From: Planococcus salinarum
GTDB lineage: Bacteria; Bacillota; Bacilli; Bacillales_A; Planococcaceae
Assembly (NCBI RefSeq): GCF_007004625.1
Contig: NZ_VIFV01000029.1
Coordinates: forward strand, 1 to 41,014
DNA length: 41,014 bases
Reading direction: 5' to 3'
Made by a program: the position numbers and the translations under genes. Below the pieces are notes generated by a model. The model saw nothing but the letters and a program-made list of their open reading frames with translations, was not told where the DNA came from and ran no database searches. Below, one piece after another: positions 10,389 through 19,662 of this stretch; position 1 is the stretch's first letter; the number at the start of each line of letters is the position of its first letter.

Positions 10389-11675
10389 TTACTCAGTAAA
10401 TTCGAATTCAAATTCAAGCAGGCGCACAGTGTCGCCGTCTTCTGCACCTTTTGCACGCAATGCATCGTCGATTCCCATGCCGCGCATTTGGCGCGCGAAA
10501 CGGCGGATCGAGTCTTCATGCGAGAAATCAGTCATTTTGAACATACGCTCGACAGCATAACCACTGATGACATATGCGCCATCCGGGTCACGAGAAATCG
10601 AGAATCCGTCGCTGTCCGACTCGTACTTGTAAAGAACCGCACTTTCCGATTCATCCGTTTCTTCGATCATCGGGAATTCCGACGTGACTTCCAGAAGGTC
10701 GGCAATCGCGAACAACAGATTGTTCAGGCCCATGCGGCTGATTGCCGAAATCGGGAATATCTTAGTATCTTCCGGCAATTTCTTGCGGAATGCTTCAAGG
10801 TTTTCTTCCGAATCCGGCATATCCATTTTGTTTGCAACAATCAGCTGCGGACGTTCCGTCAAACGCATATTGTATTGTTTCAGTTCTTCATTGATGGTTA
10901 CATAATCCTCATATGGATCGCGGCCTTCCATGCCGGACATATCGATGACATGGATGATGACGCGTGTCCGTTCGATATGGCGCAGGAACTGATGGCCAAG
11001 GCCGATTCCTTCGTGCGCGCCCTCGATTAAACCAGGCAAATCCGCCATTGCGAAACTGCGCTGATCTTCGGTTTCAACCATGCCAAGGTTCGGCACGATC
11101 GTCGTGAAATGATATTCGGCGATTTTCGGTTTTGCAGCCGAAACAACCGACAGGAGAGTGGATTTCCCAACGCTCGGGAATCCGACAAGCCCTGCATCCG
11201 CAAGAACTTTCAATTCAAGAATGACATTGCGCTCAAAACCTGGCTCGCCTTTTTCTGAAAGCTCAGGCGCCGGGTTGGCAGGCGTTGCGAAACGCGAGTT
11301 GCCGCGTCCGCCGCGTCCGCCTTTGGCGATGACCGCAGTCTGTCCGTGTTCGACCAAATCCGCAATCGTTTCGCCGGTATCAGCATCTTTTACCACAGTG
11401 CCCGGTGGAACTTCGATGATATAATCTTCCGCCTTCGCCCCGTGTTTGTTGGCGCTCATGCCATGTGTTCCGCGTTCGGCTTTAAAAATCCGTTTGTAAC
11501 GGAAATCCATCAGCGTACGCAAACCTTCCTGTACGATAAAGACGATATTCCCGCCTTTACCCCCGTCACCGCCGGCTGGTCCGCCGTTCGGTACATATTT
11601 CTCGCGGCGGAATGCTACCATGCCATCCCCGCCGTCGCCACCTCTAACATAAACTTTTACGTGATCGACAAACAT
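10389..11675 (-). CDS. obg: GTPase Obg (CgtA)
   Basis: Essential GTPase involved in large ribosomal subunit assembly and stress signalling. At 428 residues it equals the B. subtilis length. It has the glycine-rich Obg fold (about 1-158, e.g. [16 protein letters not shown]), a G domain with G1 [12 protein letters not shown]3 DLPGL and G4 NKMD, and an OCT domain at the C-terminus. The start is ATG 11675; the GGAGGG ribosome binding site lies in the end of the upstream spo0B-like gene, whose stop is one base away. A much longer frame upstream is an artefact running through spo0B. Confidence 0.98.
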   Translation of the reverse strand: MFVDHVKVYVRGGDGGDGMVAFRREKYVPNGGPAGGDGGKGGNIVFIVQEGLRTLMDFRYKRIFKAERGTHGMSANKHGAKAEDYIIEVPPGTVVKDADTGETIADLVEHGQTAVIAKGGRGGRGNSRFATPANPAPELSEKGEPGFERNVILELKVLADAGLVGFPSVGKSTLLSVVSAAKPKIAEYHFTTIVPNLGMVETEDQRSFAMADLPGLIEGAHEGIGLGHQFLRHIERTRVIIHVIDMSGMEGRDPYEDYVTINEELKQYNMRLTERPQLIVANKMDMPDSEENLEAFRKKLPEDTKIFPISAISRMGLNNLLFAIADLLEVTSEFPMIEETDESESAVLYKYESDSDGFSISRDPDGAYVISGYAVERMFKMTDFSHEDSIRRFARQMRGMGIDDALRAKGAEDGDTVRLLEFEFEFTE

Positions 11676-11676
11676 A

Positions 11677-12192
11677 TTATCCCTCCATCTTTGCGCTGAC
11701 AACGATTTTCGTGCTGTCCGCTGCAAGCTCTTTCCATGCCAGTAAACCCGGAACCTCCGGCAATTCAATGTCCTGCCGGTGTCCGTCCAATTCCAACCTG
11801 ATTTCAAATGCGGATTGCTGTACCGCCAATTCCGTACGGCAATTGTTTGCTGCCGCATCGTCCATTTGCGGCTCGAGGTTGTTGAAAAAACGTTCGAGCC
11901 AGTGCGCAAATGCTGCATCTTTTGTGTCCGTGCCATGTTGTGCAGAGCATTCCAAATGGAAACGGAATTCCGGAAAACGCCATTCTGCCGTCAGCAGCCA
12001 GTTTTCGGTCGCTGGCATCTGCAGGGCTGACAGCCTGTTCAGCTGCACAGCCGCTTCGGCATGCGATCGAATAATCGATTGCACTTCCTGCCCACGACCA
12101 AGATCAAGTTTCATCCCAATCAATTGAAGCTCATTCAAGAAATCGTGGCGCGCATGCCGAAGCGCTTGTGCCACCGTAACCGGTTTCTCCAT
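11677..12192 (-). CDS. spo0B: Spo0B-like phosphotransferase domain protein
   Basis: A 171-residue protein in the exact spo0B position (rpmA-spo0B-obg). The N-terminal helical hairpin carries the phospho-acceptor motif [18 protein letters not shown], matching the RHDWMNKLQLI histidine region of Spo0B; His16 is the predicted phosphorylation site. The rest is a degenerate ATPase-like fold with little visible conservation. In sporulating Bacillus, Spo0B relays phosphate from Spo0F to Spo0A. Other sporulation genes of this neighbourhood are missing, so the present role is unclear. The start is ATG 12192, with AGGAAG eight bases upstream; an in-frame GTG lies three codons earlier. Confidence 0.8.
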   Translation of the reverse strand: MEKPVTVAQALRHARHDFLNELQLIGMKLDLGRGQEVQSIIRSHAEAAVQLNRLSALQMPATENWLLTAEWRFPEFRFHLECSAQHGTDTKDAAFAHWLERFFNNLEPQMDDAAANNCRTELAVQQSAFEIRLELDGHRQDIELPEVPGLLAWKELAADSTKIVVSAKMEG

Positions 12193-12261
12193 TGCATACA
12201 CTTCCTATACTATCTTCTTTTTTCAGTATACCAAGTTTGCGCATGGAATTCCTGAAAAAGA

Positions 12262-12287
12262 AAAAGGGCTGCAACAGCAGCCCTTTT
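12262..12287 (-). terminator. Terminator after rpmA
   Basis: GGGCTGC-AACA-GCAGCCC hairpin flanked by A-tract and T-tract, eight bases beyond the rpmA stop codon. It separates the rplU-prp-rpmA operon from spo0B-obg. Confidence 0.9.
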
Positions 12288-12294
12288 CGTATTA

Positions 12295-12928
<634 letters not shown>

Positions 12929-12930
12929 TC

Positions 12931-13239
12931 TTACAGCTTGATCGCGTCAATAGTCAATTTTGTATATGGTTGACGGTGACCCTGCTTTTTACGGTAGTTC
13001 TTTTTGGCTTTGTATTTGAAGACAGTGATTTTTTTCTGTTTGCCGTGTTTTTCAACTTTAGCAGTTACAGTAGCTCCTTCAACAAAAGGAACACCCACTT
13101 TAGCGTCATCTCCACCTACAAATAGAACTTTGTCAAATGTGATCGTGTCACCAGCTTCTCCGTTCAATTTCTCAACGTAGATCTCCTGACCCGCTTCAAC
13201 TTTGATTTGTTTACCACCAGTTTCAATAATTGCGTACAT
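12931..13239 (-). CDS. rplU: 50S ribosomal protein L21
   Basis: Large-subunit protein binding 23S rRNA. The 102-residue protein is full length, with [18 protein letters not shown] at the N-terminus and the basic [17 protein letters not shown] signature near the C-terminus. The start ATG is preceded by GAGGAGG. It is the first gene of the rplU-prp-rpmA operon, behind a structured leader that probably mediates autoregulation. Confidence 0.98.
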   Translation of the reverse strand: MYAIIETGGKQIKVEAGQEIYVEKLNGEAGDTITFDKVLFVGGDDAKVGVPFVEGATVTAKVEKHGKQKKITVFKYKAKKNYRKKQGHRQPYTKLTIDAIKL

Positions 13240-13345
13240 ATCCTTGCACCTCCTCTTAGACTAAGACTCGCCTATTCAGGCGATCCGCATGGTATGCGAA
13301 TTCTTGTGTACCTGATTCGAGCGGTTGTAGCACGGTGCGCTACAA
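13240..13345 (-). ncRNA. L21 leader (ribosomal protein leader)
   Basis: The rplU 5' region on the minus strand contains three successive hairpins: GTAGC/GCTAC, CGCATACCATGCG and CGCCTGAATAGGCG, before the ribosome binding site. Position and multi-hairpin layout fit the L21 leader of Firmicutes. I recognised it by context rather than by a covariance model, so the boundaries are approximate. Confidence 0.6.
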
Positions 13346-13495
13346 ACATAACATTAAAATAATATCACGCGGGAGCACGTGGCGTCAATAGATATTGTTG
13401 AATCGGGTGGGATCTGGTTACGGGAGATAGTGATTTTAATTGAAAACTGGTTAAATGGGTGTTTTCACTGGAAATATTATGCATATTTAATTCGT

Positions 13496-13600
13496 TAGGT
13501 GCGGGTTAAAAGCTCTGGGGTGCGGCTTGATCTTGTTGGGGTGCGGCTTGAATGCTTTGGGGTGCGGGTCAAACCGTTTGGGGTGCGGCTAAGAATAAAT
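13496..13600. repeat. Five 21-bp tandem repeats (GGGGTGCGG type)
   Basis: Five head-to-tail 21-bp units with core GGTGCGG(C/G)T; four start GGGGTGCGG and the first is slightly degenerate. The last unit overlaps the 3' end of the NERD-domain gene, supplying its TAG stop at 13589-13591. A further single GGGGTGCGGGTT (minus strand) lies just upstream of that gene at about 14526-14538. The 13346-13495 stretch before the repeats shows no other clear feature. Confidence 0.9.
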
Positions 13601-14515
13601 TCTCTGAAAATACTCAATTAATAGCTCCCTTCTCGCAATTATCAACCGTTTGCCACGATTATTAATTTTAATGGTTGATTTTTCCAGCATTCGATACAAT
13701 GTATATTTATCTTTTACCCCAAGCCAGGTATAAGCGAATTCAGTAGTGATTTCCTCACCAAATAATACAGCATACTCTTGCAAAGCGAACTCATGAGCAT
13801 TTGAAGAAACTTTCTCGCATTTATTGCAGCGCCATCTAAGTCTCGACCATTCCATCTTTTGCTTCCCACACCCCAAACACCTAACCCCCACCTCCAAACT
13901 TTCCCTCGCCACCTTATGCTTCTTCAAAAGATCAGGACCGTTATATTGCCCGCGGCTGCGCCGCACTAAGCCCACAAGATCTTCAACGTCCAGCGATAAA
14001 CGCGGGTCCGGCATTTTCTCGATATGAAACGGCAGATAATCGAGCGCGATGACCGGATAGAGTTTTGGCGGAACCGCGACCCTTCCTGAGCGGCTGGACA
14101 ACACGATGGTGCCGTGGACCTTGCAGCCAAAGAATTTCTCGGATGCTTTGACCGCGCGGTGAAGCTGCGATTCGGGATTGCGCATGCCTTCGACCCGGCC
14201 GTCGATAATCCGGTGAAATTGAAAGTTGATCGAATCGAAGTGGAACTCGCCCACCATGTTCTTCACTTCGAGCGCGCACACAAAGTTGGTGTGCATCACC
14301 AGCACATCGACCTGCGCAAAGCCGTCTAAATAAGGAAGCCACACGCCGCGAAAAATTTTCGCTTTCTCCGTGAGATCCAGTTCCCGCTCCAGCAACTCGG
14401 CGGTCCGCTTTTCACCGGCTGCTCCCGCCAAAGATCTTTTCACTTCGCCAAACACCTTGTCTTTTGCCGGATGATTCACCGGCAACCGATCGAACAACAC
14501 CATTCCTTTCAACAT
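13589..14515 (-). CDS. NERD-domain protein with zinc ribbon
   Basis: A 308-residue cytoplasmic protein. A nuclease-related NERD domain occupies about residues 30-150 (GAAGEKRTAELLERELD; VDVLVMHTNFVCALEVKN contains the D...EVK core of the restriction-endonuclease fold). A zinc ribbon follows near 215-240 (CLGCGKQ...CNKCEK), then a helix-turn-helix-like C-terminus. NERD proteins are presumed DNA-processing enzymes; the substrate is unknown. The start is uncertain: ATG 14515 follows GGACGG, while a TTG four codons upstream is also possible. It occupies the place where sporulating Bacillus carry spoIVFA/FB, between minD and rplU. Both gene ends touch the GGGGTGCGG repeat family. Confidence 0.8.
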   Translation of the reverse strand: MLKGMVLFDRLPVNHPAKDKVFGEVKRSLAGAAGEKRTAELLERELDLTEKAKIFRGVWLPYLDGFAQVDVLVMHTNFVCALEVKNMVGEFHFDSINFQFHRIIDGRVEGMRNPESQLHRAVKASEKFFGCKVHGTIVLSSRSGRVAVPPKLYPVIALDYLPFHIEKMPDPRLSLDVEDLVGLVRRSRGQYNGPDLLKKHKVARESLEVGVRCLGCGKQKMEWSRLRWRCNKCEKVSSNAHEFALQEYAVLFGEEITTEFAYTWLGVKDKYTLYRMLEKSTIKINNRGKRLIIARRELLIEYFQRIYS

Positions 14516-14643
14516 TTGTCCGTCCAACCCGCACCCCTTTTCTTGTTTTCACACCCGACTTGTATTCAGCACTCGATATAGCAAAATATCAGCTGCGCTA
14601 AAAATGACATTTTTCATAGGAACCTTATTTTCCTTTAAACCAC

Positions 14644-14671
14644 AAAAAACCCCCGCAATCTTCTGCGGGGG
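14644..14671 (-). terminator. Terminator after minD
   Basis: CCCCCGCA / TGCGGGGG stem with a six-base loop; on the minus strand it is followed by TTTTTT. It lies about 19 bases past the minD stop codon. Confidence 0.9.
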
Positions 14672-14689
14672 TCTCGGGTTGAATTTATT

Positions 14690-15490
14690 TTATTTGGCAA
14701 AGATCGCTTTGATCTTGGAAAACATGCCTGTGTTTTGCTTGTCCATGGTCATGAGCGGCACGGATTCGCCCAACAGGCGGCGCGCAATGTTGCGGTAGCC
14801 CATGGCGGCGGGGTTTGCCGGGTTCATGACGACGGGTTCGCCGCGGTTCGAGCTGGAGATGACGCTTTCGTCATCGGCTACGATGCCGAGGAGATCGATC
14901 GACAGGTGGGTCGTGATTTCATTGATATCAAGCGCTTCGCCTGCCTTCATAAGATGCTGGCGGATGCGGTTGATGATGAGTTTTGGCGGTTCCATGTTTT
15001 CTTCAAGCTCGAGCAGGCCGATGATGCGGTCGGCGTCGCGCACGGCCGAAATTTCAGGCGTGGTGACGACGATGGCGCGGTCAGCACCGGCAACGGCATT
15101 TTTATAGCCCTGCTCGATGCCGGCAGGACAGTCGATGATGACGAAATCGTAGTCTTTTTTGAGTTCCGTCACGAGTTCCTTCATCTGTTCCGGGTTGATG
15201 GCATTTTTGTCGGTCGTCTGGGCGGCCGGCAATAAGTACAGCATGTCTTCAAAACGCTTGTCTTTGACGAGAGCCTGGTGAACTTTGCAGCGGCCTTCCA
15301 ATACATCGACAAGGTCATAGATGATGCGGTTTTCGAGCCCCAGGATGACATCCAGATTGCGCAGGCCGATATCGGTGTCGATAAGGCACACTTTTTTCCC
15401 TTGAAGAGCCAATGCAGTGCCGAGATTGGCGGTTGTCGTCGTTTTACCGACGCCTCCCTTGCCTGATGTTATGACGATTGCTTCTCCCAC
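14690..15490 (-). CDS. minD: Septum site-determining ATPase MinD
   Basis: Membrane-associated ATPase that recruits MinC and blocks division near the poles. The 266-residue protein has the deviant Walker A GKGGVGKTTTT, the TDIGLRNLDVILGLENR segment, the switch region IDCPAGIEQG and a C-terminal amphipathic membrane-targeting helix (MFSKIKAIFAK). The start is GTG 15490, with AAAGGAGG eight bases upstream; the longer open frame reads back through minC. It is adjacent to minC (one-base gap). spoIVFA/FB, which follow minD in B. subtilis, are missing. Confidence 0.97.
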   Translation of the reverse strand: MGEAIVITSGKGGVGKTTTTANLGTALALQGKKVCLIDTDIGLRNLDVILGLENRIIYDLVDVLEGRCKVHQALVKDKRFEDMLYLLPAAQTTDKNAINPEQMKELVTELKKDYDFVIIDCPAGIEQGYKNAVAGADRAIVVTTPEISAVRDADRIIGLLELEENMEPPKLIINRIRQHLMKAGEALDINEITTHLSIDLLGIVADDESVISSSNRGEPVVMNPANPAAMGYRNIARRLLGESVPLMTMDKQNTGMFSKIKAIFAK

Positions 15491-15491
15491 A

Positions 15492-16160
15492 CTAGCTTCC
15501 TCCTTTAAACGTTGAAATTTGCGGCCGGATGAACCGCAATTCCTGCAGACGATCGATGACGATGTTCTGGCTGTTGCTATGTATATACGCACATTCCATT
15601 TCAGGCTGTTCGGACAGTACAGACAATTCGTCAGTCATCGTTTCAATTAAATCGTCGATCATAAGATGGGTCGCTTCCAGCCACGACGCGGCAATAACCG
15701 CCTCGCGGTTGCCGTTCGCGCCGGCATGGGCGATGCCCTTCAGACGGCCCAGCACGTAGATATTGCCGCCGGCCACCACGCGCCCGCTCGGGTTGACGTC
15801 GCCGACTACGACGAGGTCCCCTTCAGCTTTCACTATCTGGCCGGAACGTACAATCCCGACATAAGTCTCGGATTGGCGTTCCTGAATCCGTTTGTTGCTT
15901 TCTTCGACGGAAATGACGTCGCTGCGCATTTTGGCCACCCGCAGATGCGAGTTGTTCTGAATGGTTGCGACGATTTCCTTGTATTGGGCTTCGGTGCAAT
16001 AGCGATAGCCCAGATGGAGCTGCACTTCGGCGCTGCCATCAAGCGCAGAGTCCGAAACCTTGGCTTTCAGTTCGTTCAGCATGTCCGTATAGGCGCACTG
16101 GTCTTCGAGCTGCAGCACAAGTCCTTCTTTCGTTCCTCTTATATAGACAAGATTCTTCAA
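15492..16160 (-). CDS. minC: Septum site-determining protein MinC
   Basis: Inhibitor of FtsZ polymerisation activated at the membrane by MinD. The 222-residue protein has an N-terminal FtsZ-inhibiting domain (about 1-100, beginning LKNLVYIRGTKEGLVLQL) and a C-terminal beta-helix (GDVNPSGRVVAGGNIYVLGRLKGIAHAG) that dimerises and binds MinD. No ATG fits: TTG 16160 was chosen because AGGTGA lies seven bases upstream and the length then matches B. subtilis MinC. The longer frame to 16259 runs into a dispersed repeat and is unlikely to be translated. Confidence 0.93.
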   Translation of the reverse strand: MKNLVYIRGTKEGLVLQLEDQCAYTDMLNELKAKVSDSALDGSAEVQLHLGYRYCTEAQYKEIVATIQNNSHLRVAKMRSDVISVEESNKRIQERQSETYVGIVRSGQIVKAEGDLVVVGDVNPSGRVVAGGNIYVLGRLKGIAHAGANGNREAVIAASWLEATHLMIDDLIETMTDELSVLSEQPEMECAYIHSNSQNIVIDRLQELRFIRPQISTFKGGS

Positions 16161-16235
16161 AAATGCGTCACCTGCGCTTTCATTTATAAATACGGGTCGA
16201 GACCTTTTGGCTTGTGGTAGTTTTGTAAAAAGATA

Positions 16236-16430
16236 CCTTGTCCGGACTCCAACGGCCAACTCCTCGGTCTTAAACTGTCAGAGCTGAGCAGGCATTTCCG
16301 CTTTTCTCTTTGTCCAGACTCCAGTGCCTAGCTCTTCGGGTCATAAGCCAGCCCAGCTATGCGGCAGAGAGCGCCGCGCCGCTGTTCCGTCTTATGCCTT
16401 TCAGAGCTGAGCAGGCACTTCCGCTTTTCC
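16236..16430. repeat. Two copies of a GTCC(A/G)GACTCCA...TTCCGCTTTT dispersed repeat
   Basis: Copy 1 (about 16238-16304) and copy 2 (about 16309-16428) both begin TTGTCC(A/G)GACTCCA and end GAGCTGAGCAGGCA(C/T)TTCCGCTTTTC. Copy 2 has an extra central stem-loop bounded by CATAAG/CTTATG. They resemble the GTCCAG...CTTCCGCTTTTC intergenic repeats common in Bacillaceae genomes. They fill the gap between mreD and minC. Confidence 0.75.
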
Positions 16431-16435
16431 AACAA

Positions 16436-16960
16436 TCAGGCTTTGCTGTTTTCCCGTTCCAGCAGTCGGGCAACGATCAGGGATTTAAACACCCAGCCGA
16501 GCATGACCAGAAACAACGAATTCGCAATCATTGTCGGCAGCAAACGGGTTGTCAGGAAAACATCCACCGGCATCGAAATCACCGAAATGACGGAGAAAAA
16601 CAGATACAGGACAAATTCAAACAGAGCCGTCAGCACCAGGGTCAAAATGGTGGCAACAAGTAGATTCCGGTGCACCGATTTCACGACATAGCCTGTGATC
16701 AGGCAGATCATCGGATACAAAAATGCATATAGTCCAATAATATCAATGAAAAAGACATCGTACAAGAGGCCGAAAAACAACCCATAGTACATCGCATGCC
16801 TGGTGTCATAATAGACCGTTACAAAGATCAGGAACATCAATAAAAAACGGGGCACAATATAATAATAAACCCCGTCAAGCTGCAACGGGGAAAATAATCC
16901 AAAGACGGGTTCAAGGAAAAACAGGACGAGGGCGATCAGAGGGAGGATGAAACGGATCAT
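16436..16960 (-). CDS. mreD: Rod-shape determining protein MreD
   Basis: Integral membrane component of the elongasome, working with MreB and MreC to organise lateral-wall synthesis. The 174-residue protein is almost entirely hydrophobic, with about five to six helices, and has typical MreD segments (FFLEPVFGLF, YGLFFGLLYDVFFIDIIGLYAFLYP). The start ATG overlaps the mreC stop (ATGA) and has GGAGG upstream. It ends just before a dispersed repeat that separates it from minC. Confidence 0.94.
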   Translation of the reverse strand: MIRFILPLIALVLFFLEPVFGLFSPLQLDGVYYYIVPRFLLMFLIFVTVYYDTRHAMYYGLFFGLLYDVFFIDIIGLYAFLYPMICLITGYVVKSVHRNLLVATILTLVLTALFEFVLYLFFSVISVISMPVDVFLTTRLLPTMIANSLFLVMLGWVFKSLIVARLLERENSKA

Positions 16961-17844
16961 GATCCTTCTTCCTCCAGGGCCGCTTCACTGTCTTCCCCTT
17001 CCACTTCCGGTGTCACCCGGTCGGCGATCATCACGTGGTTCAACAGCGTAAAGTCGGATGAAGGCTTCACGTAGGCAAGCTGCGTCAGCCCGAATTCATC
17101 AATCGTGATTTCGGTGATTTCGCCGATAACGAGGCCTTTCGGGAAAATGCCGCCGAGACCGCTGGAGACAACCTGTTGCCCGACTTCCAGTTCAATCTGT
17201 GCGTCGATGCGTTTCAGCATCAGTTCACGGCGTTTGGCGTCGTAACCTTCGATCAGGCCAAAGACGCCTTCTTCCCCGCCGATGACCATGGCAGAAACCC
17301 GGTAATTCGGATTCTGTGTGGAAATCAATTCAACGGTGGAGTGGCTCTTCGTCACCAGCGTGACTTTGCCGATCAATCCCTGTGCCGTCATAACGGCCAT
17401 GTTTTCTTTGACGCCGTCTGATTCACCTTTGTTCAAAATAACTTTTTCTTCCCATTGATCCGGGTTTCGCGCAATGACCGTGGCCTGGATCGGGTTGTAA
17501 TCCCGCAGATCGGCTTCTTTGCCGACGATTTCCTTCAATTGTTCATTCTCAGAACGAAGGTCGGTCACTTCTGCCTGCACTGACGCAAATTCATCAAGGC
17601 GGGCTTTTAAATGCTGATTTTCCTTATATGTATTCAAGAGTGAATCAACGTTGTCGAAAATGCCTGTAACAAAATGCGCCGGACCGGAAAACAGCGATTG
17701 GCCGGCACCGACAGTGTCTTTGATGACCTGTTCTGGGAAGGATACATTGTCGCGATCCCGTAACGTATAGGAAATTAATGCTACGAGCAGAATTACCCCG
17801 AGCATCAACAGAATTAGCCGCTTGTTCGAAAAGAACCTAGACAT
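16957..17844 (-). CDS. mreC: Rod-shape determining protein MreC
   Basis: Bitopic membrane scaffold linking MreB filaments to extracellular wall-synthesis enzymes. The 295-residue protein has a short cytoplasmic start, one helix at about 9-27, a coiled coil at about 65-110 (LKARLDEFASVQAEVTDLRSE) and the MreC beta-domain (GLIGKVTLVTKSHSTVELIS, VVSSGLGGIFPKGLVIGEI). An acidic tail ends the protein. The start ATG has AAGGAGG upstream, and the mreB stop is 14 bases away. Confidence 0.96.
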   Translation of the reverse strand: MSRFFSNKRLILLMLGVILLVALISYTLRDRDNVSFPEQVIKDTVGAGQSLFSGPAHFVTGIFDNVDSLLNTYKENQHLKARLDEFASVQAEVTDLRSENEQLKEIVGKEADLRDYNPIQATVIARNPDQWEEKVILNKGESDGVKENMAVMTAQGLIGKVTLVTKSHSTVELISTQNPNYRVSAMVIGGEEGVFGLIEGYDAKRRELMLKRIDAQIELEVGQQVVSSGLGGIFPKGLVIGEITEITIDEFGLTQLAYVKPSSDFTLLNHVMIADRVTPEVEGEDSEAALEEEGS

Positions 17845-17858
17845 GGCAGCAATCCTCC

Positions 17859-18887
17859 TTATTTAGTTGATTGCATGCGACGGATTTGATCAATATTGTC
17901 AAGTGCTTTCCCTGTACCGATTGCCACGCAGTCGAGCGGGCTTTCAGCGATCAGGACGGGCATTTGCGTTTCATCCGAAATGACTTTATCCAGATTTTTC
18001 AGGAGCGCGCCGCCGCCTGTCAGAACGATGCCGCGTTCCATGACGTCAGCCGATAATTCCGGCGGAGTCGTTTCAAGCGTTTTCTTGACGCCTTCGATGA
18101 TGGAAAGAACGGATTCCTTCAAGGCTTCCGCGATTTCCTCCGCAGAGATTTCAAGTGTTTTCGGCAGGCCTGTCAACAGGTCACGGCCGCGGATGTCCAT
18201 TTTGACGGCTTTTTCTTCCGGCGTTGTGACACGCGCAGCGCCGATTTCGATTTTGATGGCTTCTGCCGTACGTTCACCGATTGTGAGGTTGTACGTTTTG
18301 CGGATGTATTGCGTGATTGCCTGGTCCATCGCATCACCGGCAACACGGATGGATTCGCTCGTCACGATGCCGCCAAGTGAAATGACCGCAACTTCCGTCG
18401 TTCCTCCACCAATATCGACGACCATGCTGCCCATTGGTTCCCAGACAGGAAGATTTGCGCCGATTGCTGCTGCAAAAGGCTCTTCGATCGTGAACGCTTC
18501 ACGCGCTCCGGCCTGGCGCGATGCATCGATGATTGCGCGCTGTTCGACACTTGTGATGCCGAAAGGAACACAGATCATGACGTTCGGCTTCTTCATCGAT
18601 CCGCCGACTTTTTTCATCGCTTCCTTCATATAATATTGAATCATTGCAGTTGTTGTATCGTAATCCGCGATGACGCCATCGCGCATCGGGCGGATTGCCA
18701 CGATGGAGCCCGGCGTACGGCCGATCATGTTGCGCGCGTCGTTTCCGACAGCGACGATTTCTCCGGTATTCGTATTTTTTGCCACAACGGATGGTTCTCT
18801 GAGAACAATCCCTTTATTTTTTATAAATACCAATGTGTTAGCAGTTCCTAAGTCGATCCCTAAATCTTTTGATCCCATTCCAAACAC
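17859..18887 (-). CDS. mreB: Rod-shape determining actin homologue MreB
   Basis: Bacterial actin that forms membrane-bound filaments directing lateral-wall synthesis. The 342-residue protein has the phosphate-1 motif [14 protein letters not shown], the IGRTPG segment, phosphate-2 [18 protein letters not shown] and adenosine motif [12 protein letters not shown]. The start is GTG 18887 ([10 protein letters not shown], like B. subtilis MFGIGARDLG), seven bases after GGGAAG. The ATG three codons later lacks a well-placed ribosome binding site. It is first in mreBCD. Confidence 0.97.
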   Translation of the reverse strand: MFGMGSKDLGIDLGTANTLVFIKNKGIVLREPSVVAKNTNTGEIVAVGNDARNMIGRTPGSIVAIRPMRDGVIADYDTTTAMIQYYMKEAMKKVGGSMKKPNVMICVPFGITSVEQRAIIDASRQAGAREAFTIEEPFAAAIGANLPVWEPMGSMVVDIGGGTTEVAVISLGGIVTSESIRVAGDAMDQAITQYIRKTYNLTIGERTAEAIKIEIGAARVTTPEEKAVKMDIRGRDLLTGLPKTLEISAEEIAEALKESVLSIIEGVKKTLETTPPELSADVMERGIVLTGGGALLKNLDKVISDETQMPVLIAESPLDCVAIGTGKALDNIDQIRRMQSTK

Positions 18888-18944
18888 GTGAATTCTTCCC
18901 TTCTTTATATGCCAAAAAGCCATAGAGTTTACACAATACTACTC

Positions 18945-18973
18945 ATTATAGCTGAAAAGTATGGAAAGTAACA
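18945..18973 (-). promoter_or_regulatory. Possible sigma-A promoter for mreBCD
   Basis: In the radC-mreB gap, the minus strand carries TATAAT (18945-18950) with a weak -35-like TGTTAC 17 bases upstream. The perfect -10 is persuasive; the -35 is poor. Confidence 0.4.
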
Positions 18974-18976
18974 GTG

Positions 18977-19648
18977 CTACATATACCCCTTTTCATTTAA
19001 TGAAATGAATTGATGGTCCCCGATAATGATATGGTCCAAAAGCTCAATGCCAACGATGCTTCCCGCCTCCATCAGCCGTTTGGTGACCGCGATATCTTCG
19101 GGCGATGGCGCAGGATTGCCGGATGGATGATTGTGGGCGCAGACGATTGACGCGGCTGAACGGCGGACTGCTTCCCGGAAAATCTCCCGCGGGTGGACGA
19201 TGCTGGCGTTCAGGCTGCCGACAAATATTGTCTGTTTGTGCAAAACTTGGTTCTTTATGTTCAAAAACAACACAACGAAATGTTCCTGTTTGAGTGAAGT
19301 CATGTCCGCCATCAGATAGGAGGCGGCATCTTTCGGGGAACGGATGGTGAATTTCGCATCCGTCTGTTTGGAGGCCAGGCGGCGGCCCAGTTCGACCGCA
19401 GCCATCAACTGCACCGCTTTTGCCTGGCCGATGCCATTGATCGACGTGAGTTCTTCGATGCTGGCATCTTTCAGTTGCTGTACCCCTTCGAAATGGTGCA
19501 GCAAGCGGTTTGCCAGATGCAGGACAGACTCCTGCCTGGTGCCGGTGCGCAGCATGATGGCGAGCAGTTCCTGGTTGGACAGGCTGGTCGCCCCCTGACT
19601 GACCAGCCGTTCGCGCGGCCGGTCGGCGGTATGGACATCACGGATCAT
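18977..19648 (-). CDS. radC: RadC family JAB/MPN protein
   Basis: A 223-residue member of the RadC/YsxA family. Residues about 1-95 hold a helix-hairpin-helix region (SINGIGQAKAVQLMAAVELGRR). The C-terminal JAB1/MPN+ domain has the metal-binding motif HNHPSGNPAPSPEDI. Molecular function is not established despite the name. The start was set at ATG 19648 because AAGGAG lies nine bases upstream and MIRDVHTADRPRERL matches homologues; an ATG seven codons earlier overlaps the maf stop. The maf-radC-mreB order is conserved in Bacilli. Confidence 0.93.
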   Translation of the reverse strand: MIRDVHTADRPRERLVSQGATSLSNQELLAIMLRTGTRQESVLHLANRLLHHFEGVQQLKDASIEELTSINGIGQAKAVQLMAAVELGRRLASKQTDAKFTIRSPKDAASYLMADMTSLKQEHFVVLFLNIKNQVLHKQTIFVGSLNASIVHPREIFREAVRRSAASIVCAHNHPSGNPAPSPEDIAVTKRLMEAGSIVGIELLDHIIIGDHQFISLNEKGYM

Positions 19649-19662
19649 CAACGCCTGCTCCT

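Noticed and set aside
10389..11936. Long N-terminal extension of Obg
   Set aside because: The extra 87 codons are the spo0B-like gene read in another frame; ATG 11675 has a proper ribosome binding site and gives the family length.
13496..13600. CRISPR array
   Set aside because: Units are contiguous 21-bp repeats with no unique spacers and no cas genes nearby.
14528..14643. Possible small gene between minD terminator and NERD gene
   Set aside because: Only short frames without ribosome binding sites; the stretch is an AT-rich intergenic region likely holding the NERD promoter.
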